Shown here: positions 25,278 through 32,821 of the stretch, in pieces | Numbering within the stretch: position 1 is the first letter of the stretch | Layout: each line of letters starts with the position of its first letter | Source of the DNA: an uncultured Clostridium sp. | GTDB lineage: Bacteria > Bacillota > Clostridia > Lachnospirales > Lachnospiraceae | Assembly: GCA_945915475.1 (NCBI GenBank) | Contig: CAMEFI010000009.1 | Span: forward strand, 27,341 to 91,340 | Length of the DNA stretch: 64,000 bases | Reading direction: 5' to 3' | Program-made: the position numbers and the translations under genes | The notes under the pieces: model-generated | The model's input: the letters and a program-made list of their open reading frames with translations, nothing else | Database searches by the model: none | Told to the model about the DNA's origin: nothing

Positions 25278-27710
25278 ATGAACGACAAGAAATGTTTGAA
25301 AAATGGAATAGGGCTTCTATTGCTGGCGGTGTGTGCAGCGGTGCTTGCAGGCTATCTGTATGCGGTGAACATGCAGCCATCCGGGGATGATGTGTGGGGA
25401 CACCTCTATAAATCAGAAGTGATGTATGAGAATATCCGGCAGGGTAACTGGTATCCTCTCTTTGATGAAAAATGGTACAACGGCATTCAGTTATACCGGT
25501 ACTGGCCCCCATTTTCGTATTATGTTATGGCGGGATTGATGATGGTGACCAGGGGGAATTTGTTACATGCATATTATCTTTTGGCAGCTGTGGTATTTTT
25601 CTTTGGAGGACTGCCATGGGTTCTCTGGGGAAATATGGAAAACCGGAGAGTGATGGGCACCACATTGGGTCTTATCTGGTTCTTTATGCCGGAGATTGTG
25701 AAGATATACTTTGATTCCGGGAATATTCCCCAGATGATTACCTCAACCATTGTTCCCTATGTTGTGTTCTTTCTATGGCTGTTTGTGAGAAAAAAGAAAA
25801 ATGCGGCGGTGGTGGGCCTTTTTGTCACCATGGCGGTTATGACCTATACCCATCTCATGGTAACGGCATTGATGGGTGTTTCGGCATTTATTTATCTATG
25901 GATTGACCAGTTCTGGAATAAGGACTGGAAACGGAAAATGCAGGCACTTTGTGTGATGGTCACGGGAATCCTGTCCGTGGGCATCTGGATTCTGCCGGCG
26001 TTAAAGGGTGGTATGGTGACATCCGAGCAGAGCGGAGGGAGCGTGATGGCAACGCTGATTTTTCCTCTTCGTACATCCCTGAATCCGTGGCTTCGATTGC
26101 AGACAGATGAGGGAACCACATTTTATTTTGGACTGGCAGTGGTGGTGTTATCCGTATTGGGACTGCTTTTTGCCCGGGGCGGCAAGAAGGCAGGATTTGT
26201 ACTGCCACTGGTCATCCTTGTTTTTACTACTCCGGCAACCTATGGTTTTCTAAGTAAGCTGCCATTTAGCCAGTTGTTCTGGATGACCCGATTCATGCCC
26301 ATGGTGTATGGATTCTTTTTCTGTTCCATGATGGAATGGACATTACTGAAGAAGAAATACTGTGTGATAGCCATGGCAATACTATTGTTTGACCTTGCAC
26401 CCTCTTTCCGAATTTCCAATTATGAGGTGATTGCACCGGAAGAGACCATTGCGGAGATCGGGGAGCTGCGGGATCTGACTTCCCAGCGGGCATCCGTTGT
26501 GGATATCAGTTCCTATGGACCGTATCCTTCCTATGGGCTATGTGCCGAAGATGGAGTGAATTATACCTTTGGCTGGGCATGGCAGGGAGCCGTTACCGGT
26601 GACAATATTGTTCTGTTAAATGAAGCCATGGAAAATGAGCGCTATCTCTTTGTCTTTGACCGTTGCTTAGAGCTTGGCAATGATACCGTATTAATCCGGA
26701 AAATACATGTGGGAGCCAACGGTGGCAGTAAGGAACAGATGCTTGCGGCAGCAGAAAAGAGTGGGTATGCTCTTGCGAAGGAAATGGAAGGGGCATATCT
26801 TTTTAAGCATGAGACACCAGACACTTTTGGTGTGGTATCTGAGTATCAGGGAATAGTAATCGGTAAGTATGCCAATGCCATGACCACGGCTTATCCGTCC
26901 TTTGAAGCAGGCAGTTTTGAGGAGTTGGATGCCTATTCCTATGAGGAGCTTTCACAATATAAGACGCTTTTCCTTACAGGGTTTACTTATAAGGAGAAAG
27001 AAACTGCAGAAGATCTTTTGAAACGGTTAGCAGACAACGGTGTACGGATTATCATTGACAGCACCCATTTGCAGGCGGATACCGGAACCAAAACAGAGAC
27101 CTTTTTGGGAGTGACGAACCAGCAGATTCATTTTCAAAACCGTTATCCGGAGTTACAGATTAACGGAAAAAGCTATCAGACAGGTAATTTTGCGTCCGAG
27201 GACGCAGATTTTGCCACCGGCTACCTTTCCAGGGTAGATCATGTGTTGGGAAGTGTGCAGGTAGGAACGGAGAAGCTGGCATTTTACGGATATAATGAGG
27301 AACATCCCAATATTTATTTTCTGGGGATTAACCTGATGTATTATGCAATTTCCACCAATGATGAGGTGGCATTTTCTGTTCTCAACGAGATTCTCAATGT
27401 GTCAAATGAGCAGCTTCCTGTGCGGGAACTGGTGCCTCTTACCGTAGAACGGGAAGGAAATGAGCTTTATATCCGGGTGGAGGATGCATCCGCAATAGAG
27501 AAGGGAAATGCAGTGAACACGACCATGGCTTACCAGGACATTTTCTCCTCCAAGCAGAAGATTACGGAGAATAATCATCTGTTAGAGGTGCAGGAGGTGG
27601 ATACCACCATCACCATGCAGTATCCCATGTTTGCAGCGGGACTTGTGGGTTCGATATTTGGATTGTTGGCGGGGATTGTGTTGATGGTATGGAACATAAA
27701 AACAAATTGA
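25278..27710 (+). CDS. PTPS-related large membrane protein of the XrtG locus
   Basis: 810 residues from ATG at 25278 (AGAGG 8 bases upstream; ATG at 25260 also in frame). About ten membrane segments to residue 370 carry the pattern PSGDDVWGHLYKSEVMYENI and WYNGIQLYRYWPPFSYYVMAG, typical of the PTPS-related membrane family (GT-C-like). A large extracytoplasmic part (about 385-775) follows and a final membrane segment (785-805). It ends the XrtG operon. The GT-C-like fold suggests lipid-linked sugar transfer, but activity is not proven. Confidence 0.75.
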   Translation: MNDKKCLKNGIGLLLLAVCAAVLAGYLYAVNMQPSGDDVWGHLYKSEVMYENIRQGNWYPLFDEKWYNGIQLYRYWPPFSYYVMAGLMMVTRGNLLHAYYLLAAVVFFFGGLPWVLWGNMENRRVMGTTLGLIWFFMPEIVKIYFDSGNIPQMITSTIVPYVVFFLWLFVRKKKNAAVVGLFVTMAVMTYTHLMVTALMGVSAFIYLWIDQFWNKDWKRKMQALCVMVTGILSVGIWILPALKGGMVTSEQSGGSVMATLIFPLRTSLNPWLRLQTDEGTTFYFGLAVVVLSVLGLLFARGGKKAGFVLPLVILVFTTPATYGFLSKLPFSQLFWMTRFMPMVYGFFFCSMMEWTLLKKKYCVIAMAILLFDLAPSFRISNYEVIAPEETIAEIGELRDLTSQRASVVDISSYGPYPSYGLCAEDGVNYTFGWAWQGAVTGDNIVLLNEAMENERYLFVFDRCLELGNDTVLIRKIHVGANGGSKEQMLAAAEKSGYALAKEMEGAYLFKHETPDTFGVVSEYQGIVIGKYANAMTTAYPSFEAGSFEELDAYSYEELSQYKTLFLTGFTYKEKETAEDLLKRLADNGVRIIIDSTHLQADTGTKTETFLGVTNQQIHFQNRYPELQINGKSYQTGNFASEDADFATGYLSRVDHVLGSVQVGTEKLAFYGYNEEHPNIYFLGINLMYYAISTNDEVAFSVLNEILNVSNEQLPVRELVPLTVEREGNELYIRVEDASAIEKGNAVNTTMAYQDIFSSKQKITENNHLLEVQEVDTTITMQYPMFAAGLVGSIFGLLAGIVLMVWNIKTN

Positions 27711-27741
27711 ATGCTATTTGCGTATCATTCATGTAAAAGAA

Positions 27742-27769
27742 GAAAATCCCGGTTAATGCCGGGATTTTC
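27742..27769. terminator. Stem-loop terminator after the XrtG operon
   Basis: GAAAATCCCGG pairs with CCGGGATTTTC around TTAATG. It lies between convergent genes and may serve both strands. Confidence 0.8.
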
Positions 27770-27788
27770 TATGTTAGTCCTGAACATG

Positions 27789-29144
27789 TTAAAGGGTATG
27801 AAGACTCTCCCCATTGCTTGCAATCACATCCCGATACCAGTATCCGGAATCTTTGATGATGCGCTCCTGGGTCTGGTAGTCCACATAAATGAGCCCAAAC
27901 CGCTTGCCATATCCTTCTGCCCATTCAAAGTTATCTGTGATGGACCAGTGCAGATATCCCATAATCGGAATGCCGCTTTCGCTTGCCCGTTCCAATTCTA
28001 ACAGATACCGCCAGGTATAATCAATCCGGTAAGAATCGTGTACTTTACCGTCTAAGCATACCCAGTCATGCTCCGCCATACCGTTTTCTGAGATGAAGAT
28101 TGGCTTGCCATATCGCTCATATAAGAACTTGGAAGACCAGAACATAACCTCTGGGCTCATTGCCCATTCCAATGTGGTCTCCGGACGACCCTGATACCAG
28201 TTTTCCGGATAGCCTTCCACATTTTTGTTGGCGTTGGAGTAATATATATTGGTTGCATAGAAGTCTAAAGGCTCACTGATTAATTCCATTTCTTCCTTGT
28301 TATAAGCCGGTACCAGCTCTCCGAACTGTTCGTATAACGGTTGCGGATAGTGACCGAGATATATCGGGTCGGACCAGTAGCTTAGAGAAAAGGCAAAGCC
28401 TTCGCCGCCGATATCAAAGGTCTTGGCTCTGGCTGCTTCAATTGCCTTAGGACTGTCATTTTCCGGAATATAGGATGGTCCGATGGGTGCAAAGCTGATC
28501 ATCGGCTTCTTCTTTGCATGCTGTCTGATATAGCGGGCAGCTTTGCCGTGTGACAGCAAAATGTTGTGTCCCATCTTTAACAAATCTCTTGTTGTTCTCT
28601 GCTCAAATGGTGCATGGAATCCACCGTAACATCCGCATCCTAAGATACATTGTGGCTCATTGATGGTAATCCAGTAGGTTACACGGTCAGAAAGTGCATC
28701 CACAATGACTTTGGTGTAGGCAAGAAACCATTCAGAAATGTCATCATTTAACCAGGAACCCTTTTTATGAAGTTCATAGGGCAGATCCCAGTGATACAGG
28801 GTGACAATTGGTTCGATTCCGTTGGCAAGCAGTTTGTCTACCAAGTCAGAATAGAACTGTAACCCTTTTTCGTTTACCTTGCCGGTTCCCTCCGGAAGAA
28901 CCCTTGCCCAGCTAATGGAAAACCGGTAATACGGAATGCCGAGTTTTACCATGTTGGCAATGTCCTCGTCCGCTTTGTGGTAGTGGTCGCAGGCAACCCT
29001 GGCATTCTCGTTGTATTTTGTATTGCCTTTGATGCCGGCATATACATCCCATATATTTAATCCTTTTCCATCTTCGTTGTATGCTCCTTCAATCTGATGG
29101 GCTGCAGAAGCAGCACCCCATATAAAATTCTTTGGAAAACTCAT
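27789..29144 (-). CDS. Glycoside hydrolase family 1 beta-glucosidase
   Basis: 451 residues from the minus-strand ATG at 29144 behind AAGGAGGTATGTATT. GH1 signatures: FPKNFIWGAASAAHQIEGA at the N-terminus, the acid/base glutamate in WITINEPQC and the nucleophile in IFISENGMAEHD. It should hydrolyse beta-glucosides in the cytoplasm; phospho- versus free-glucoside preference is not clear, and no PTS genes are nearby. A 518-bp repeat element begins only 27 bases upstream of the start codon, separating the gene from any promoter on the far side. The divergent AraC gene is a probable regulator. Confidence 0.92.
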   Translation of the reverse strand: MSFPKNFIWGAASAAHQIEGAYNEDGKGLNIWDVYAGIKGNTKYNENARVACDHYHKADEDIANMVKLGIPYYRFSISWARVLPEGTGKVNEKGLQFYSDLVDKLLANGIEPIVTLYHWDLPYELHKKGSWLNDDISEWFLAYTKVIVDALSDRVTYWITINEPQCILGCGCYGGFHAPFEQRTTRDLLKMGHNILLSHGKAARYIRQHAKKKPMISFAPIGPSYIPENDSPKAIEAARAKTFDIGGEGFAFSLSYWSDPIYLGHYPQPLYEQFGELVPAYNKEEMELISEPLDFYATNIYYSNANKNVEGYPENWYQGRPETTLEWAMSPEVMFWSSKFLYERYGKPIFISENGMAEHDWVCLDGKVHDSYRIDYTWRYLLELERASESGIPIMGYLHWSITDNFEWAEGYGKRFGLIYVDYQTQERIIKDSGYWYRDVIASNGESLHTL

Positions 29145-29171
29145 AATACATACCTCCTTATTATAGTTCAT

Positions 29172-29689
29172 GTCCATACTTTCCAAAATGCAAGGGATTT
29201 CTTAAAGTGCTACAGGCCGATATTTCTATATTTTTTCTGCGCTGTTTTCGCCCTCTAAGAAATTCTACTGTTTTGCGGCTGGCGGCTTTGATTACGCATG
29301 CCTCCTATAAACTCAAGCGCGGCAAGAAAGGTTGTCTTGTATGACGGCAGGCACTTTGAGTACGCCGGTCCTTAGAATGTGCATTTCCTACTTAGAATAT
29401 ATGAAAATTAGATGCACATTCTTAGTACCGCTGCGTACGAGACGTAGCGCGATGCCTGAGACCTTAGCGAACAGCGTGAGCTTAGTTCGAAGGTATGCCT
29501 TTGGCTCGTGCCTGCGTCAACAAGATACCTTTCTAAACCGTGCTTTCAGACATATATCCGGCATGCGTTTTGCAGCCAGCCGAACAAAGCAGTGAATTTC
29601 TAAAAGGCCGCGCGTCAAGAAAAAATATTAGAAACACGTTCTTTGTAGCACTCCTAAGCACTGGCAATTGCATTTTGGAAAGTATGGAC
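29172..29689 (-). repeat. Palindromic repeat element, copy R1
   Basis: 518 bp bounded by perfect 22-bp inverted repeats (29172-29193 and 29668-29689). The two halves are also imperfectly complementary along their length, so the whole element can fold on itself. Its inner ~460 bp are nearly identical, inverted, to copy R4 (48011-48470), but the terminal repeats differ in sequence. The core motif GCAGCGGTACTAA is on the minus strand. No credible ORF or transposase. It fills the gap between the beta-glucosidase and AraC genes. Confidence 0.85.
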
Positions 29690-29805
29690 TTTTAAATTCA
29701 TTTTGTGATAGCTTGATAGTAATGGATTCGGATAGGAATATATATAATAAATGTTGTTTTTTTGTAAAATTTGTTATACGATATGAAAAGAAGGAGAGTG
29801 TAGAT

Positions 29806-30564
29806 ATGGGAATTGACAAAGAGCTGCAATTGCAATTATTTCAACAGAGGGAAGAACAGAAAAAACATATGGAATACCAGAAGGAATTCGGCTTCTATAA
29901 ACGCATCGTATCCGGCGATTTGAAGCAGATTCAAGCCATGTTCCAGCCGGATTTTCAACGAAGTGCGGCCATGAATATGGAAAACGGGCGTCTGTCCAGG
30001 GATTCCCTTCGCAACGAGAGGTATCATTTTGTGGTGCTGACTGCGTTGATTACCAGACTTTGTGTGGAAAATGGGTTAGACCGGGAAGAGGCGTATACCT
30101 TAAGTGATCTGTACATTAACAAAATGGATATCTGTCAGGATATCCGGTCCATCCTTCAGGTGCAAAGAGAAATGGTTATTGAATACACGAAGCAGATGGC
30201 GAATCTGAGAAAGGAAAATATCTATTCCATTCAGGTGATGAAAGCGGTGGATTATATTTATGCACATCTGAATGAGCGCATCACAACCCAGTCTATTGCG
30301 GATGCACTTTCCCTAAATCGAAGTTATCTGTCCCATTTGTTTCATCAAGAGACGGGGAAGACCCTTACGGACTTCATAAAAGAAGCAAAGGTGACGGCTG
30401 CGGCAAATATGTTGAAGTATTCGGAATATAAGTATTCGGAGATTGCGGAGTATTTAGGATTCGCCTCCCAGAGTTATTTTACAAAATGTTTTCGGGAACA
30501 GACAGGATATACGCCCAAGCAGTTTCGCAGGGAATTTTACCAGCCGGGAGAGTTTACAAAATAA
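29806..30564 (+). CDS. AraC family transcriptional regulator
   Basis: 252 residues from ATG at 29806 (AAGGAGAG upstream). The N-terminal ~145 residues are helical without a clear cupin. The C-terminal double helix-turn-helix (about 150-245) contains SIADALSLNRSYLSHLFHQE and IAEYLGFASQSYFTKCFREQ with TGYTPKQFR, standard AraC motifs. Its divergent position suggests control of the GH1 gene, but repeat R1 lies between them. No operator could be assigned. Confidence 0.88.
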   Translation: MGIDKELQLQLFQQREEQKKHMEYQKEFGFYKRIVSGDLKQIQAMFQPDFQRSAAMNMENGRLSRDSLRNERYHFVVLTALITRLCVENGLDREEAYTLSDLYINKMDICQDIRSILQVQREMVIEYTKQMANLRKENIYSIQVMKAVDYIYAHLNERITTQSIADALSLNRSYLSHLFHQETGKTLTDFIKEAKVTAAANMLKYSEYKYSEIAEYLGFASQSYFTKCFREQTGYTPKQFRREFYQPGEFTK

Positions 30565-30642
30565 GAAAATGAAGCAGGGCTATTGACGAAAACATCTGCA
30601 AATGGTTAAAATCAATAGGAAAGGAGTTCAAAGGAGGGATTT

Positions 30643-32517
30643 ATGAATATACAGTTTCAGCTATGCGGGCTAGCCATATTAATACTTTTGTTCATTTTCT
30701 ATAAAAGTCACAAGACGCTACAGTTGTATAAAGAGAGAGTATTCTATAGAGCAATGTGCACTATGATGATCAGTCTGGCATTAGATATATTGTCTCTTGT
30801 AACTATCTATTTTCGGAATAGCATTCCACTCATATTGGTAAATCTCATATGTAAGACTTACATTGTTTCTCTGATATGGGGAGCACGAACGGCATTAATC
30901 TATGTGCTTACGGATCTGTTTCCGGAGAAGAAACACCGCCACATTGCCAATCTGTTTTTGGTGGTCGGCCTGATACAAAGTGTAATCATATATCCCCTTC
31001 CGATCCATATTTTCGAGGAAGGAAATATTGTATACACCTATGGAGTGTCGGTTGCCTGCGTGTATGTGTTTGTGGGTTTGTATATTCTGGCAACGTTGAC
31101 GGTAACGATTGTGTTTTATAAGAAATTAAACCCCAGACGAGCCTTCGCTGTGATTCTCTGGATGCTCATCTGGAGTGGCAGTGCAGTGATTCAGTTTTTC
31201 AACAATGGTCTTTTGATTGTGGGATTTGCCAGTGCAATCGGGGTATTGATCCTGTTTGTGCTTATGGAGAACCCGGATGCAAATCTGGACAGGGCATTGG
31301 GCTGCTTTAATTCTTATGCAATGGCAGGTTATATTTCACAGTTAATGGAACGTGGTGAGGATTTTTCCGTGCTTGAAATATCCTTTGAACATTCCGATGT
31401 ATTTAAAGAGTCCGGGCGGAGTGTGGATGATGTTATGCGACAGATTCTTCATATGGTAAAACCATACAAAGACATTCTGGTATTCAAGAAAAGGAATCTG
31501 GGATTTGTTATGGTAAGTGAGCAAAAGCAGTGGTTGGAAGTGGTTGGAAAAGAGATAGCCACATTTCTTTCGAAAATGAATTCATTTCACGAAGGGATTG
31601 CACTTGTATTAGCGGATTCTTTAGATTCCTTTGAAAATATGGAGGAGCTGTTACGATTTTTGGATTATGTGCGGTTTGAGCATGCAGATAAAGATGGACA
31701 ACTCTTTTGTGTTAGTGATTCCATTGTTATGAAGTACAATGAACAGCATCTGATAGAGATAGAAATCGAGAAGGCACTGGCACAGGATCGGGTTGAAGTA
31801 TTTTTACAGCCCATTTATTCCAACCGGAAGAACCGTTTTACTTCCGCAGAAGCATTGGTGCGAATCCGGAAGGAAACAGGAGAATTTCTGTCACCGGCTG
31901 TCTTCATACCAATCGCAGAGGAGAGTGGACAGATCCTGGAAATTGGAGAGAGGGTTTTTGAAAAGGTATGTGATTTTTTGGAAAATACCAATGCCGTTCA
32001 GCTGGGGATCGAATATATTGAGGTCAATCTTTCTGTGATCCAATGTGAACAGAAGGATCTGGCCTCCCGGTTATTGGATATTGTCCGGCAATATAAGATT
32101 GATCCGAAAATGATTAATTTGGAGATTACGGAAACTGCCTCCATCAGCGCCAGGGCTATTTTATTAAAGAATATGGAGATTTTGATGGAGCACGGGTTCA
32201 CCTTTTCGTTGGATGACTTTGGAAAAGGAGAATCCAATCTGATGTATGTGGTGGAAATGCCGGTATCCATTGTCAAGTTAGATTATGATATGACCAAAGC
32301 CTTCTTCCAGTCACCGAAGGCACAGCATGTGGTGAGAGCCGTTGTGAAGATGGCTCATGACATGGAGATTAAGTTGGTGGCAGAGGGAATTGAAACAAAA
32401 GAGGAAATCGATGGTATGTACCGGGAGAAGATTGATTATATACAGGGATATTATTATTCAAAGCCACTTCCTATGGAGGAGGCACTGGAATTTTTTGAGA
32501 GAAAACAGGGAAAGTAA
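30643..32517 (+). CDS. Membrane EAL-domain cyclic-di-GMP phosphodiesterase
   Basis: 624 residues. About six or seven N-terminal membrane segments (to ~215), a degenerate GGDEF-like region (about 225-365, no GGDEF) and a C-terminal EAL domain (375-620). EAL (SAEALVRI), EVNLS, LEITETA, DDFGKGESNL, KLD, AEGIET and QGYYYSKP supply the metal and catalytic residues, so it should cleave c-di-GMP. The start follows AAAGGAGGGATTT. The membrane part may sense a signal. Confidence 0.88.
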   Translation: MNIQFQLCGLAILILLFIFYKSHKTLQLYKERVFYRAMCTMMISLALDILSLVTIYFRNSIPLILVNLICKTYIVSLIWGARTALIYVLTDLFPEKKHRHIANLFLVVGLIQSVIIYPLPIHIFEEGNIVYTYGVSVACVYVFVGLYILATLTVTIVFYKKLNPRRAFAVILWMLIWSGSAVIQFFNNGLLIVGFASAIGVLILFVLMENPDANLDRALGCFNSYAMAGYISQLMERGEDFSVLEISFEHSDVFKESGRSVDDVMRQILHMVKPYKDILVFKKRNLGFVMVSEQKQWLEVVGKEIATFLSKMNSFHEGIALVLADSLDSFENMEELLRFLDYVRFEHADKDGQLFCVSDSIVMKYNEQHLIEIEIEKALAQDRVEVFLQPIYSNRKNRFTSAEALVRIRKETGEFLSPAVFIPIAEESGQILEIGERVFEKVCDFLENTNAVQLGIEYIEVNLSVIQCEQKDLASRLLDIVRQYKIDPKMINLEITETASISARAILLKNMEILMEHGFTFSLDDFGKGESNLMYVVEMPVSIVKLDYDMTKAFFQSPKAQHVVRAVVKMAHDMEIKLVAEGIETKEEIDGMYREKIDYIQGYYYSKPLPMEEALEFFERKQGK

Positions 32518-32552
32518 ATCAGCGGTTCCCAAAGATAACCTGAGGTGAGCAC

Positions 32553-32693
32553 ATGAATAATCAAGTATTTCATATAGCTGTCTGCGATGATGTTTGGATG
32601 AATACTGAAGAAATTGCAAAGATGACAGAGGAAATCTGTCGGGAGGAACAAATCTGTCCTCAGATTTCCTATGATGGGAAGAGCTGTTTGTAA
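32553..32693 (+). pseudogene. Response-regulator N-terminal fragment
   Basis: A 46-codon ORF behind a good GAGGTGA site encodes NNQVFHIAVCDDVWMNTEEI and ends SYDGKSCL-stop. HIAVCDD is the start of a receiver domain in the LytTR/AgrA style, with the acidic pair but not the phosphoacceptor region. The rest of a normal ~240-residue regulator is missing, so this is a truncated remnant. About 130 bases of AT-rich spacer follow before the next gene. Confidence 0.65.
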
Positions 32694-32821
32694 ATAGGAT
32701 AGGATAAGTGCGTTTACTTTCTGACGATTTTCTTAAGATTGCTGTGAAGGTATAGATTCTTAAAATACTTCTGTGTTATACTCCCTTTAGTCAGGAGAGA
32801 AAAAAGACAGGAGGGCTATCT

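Noticed and set aside
29332..29595. 87-codon ORF inside repeat R1
   Set aside because: It lies in a palindromic repeat, has no ribosome binding site or recognisable motif, and repeats of this type give chance ORFs.
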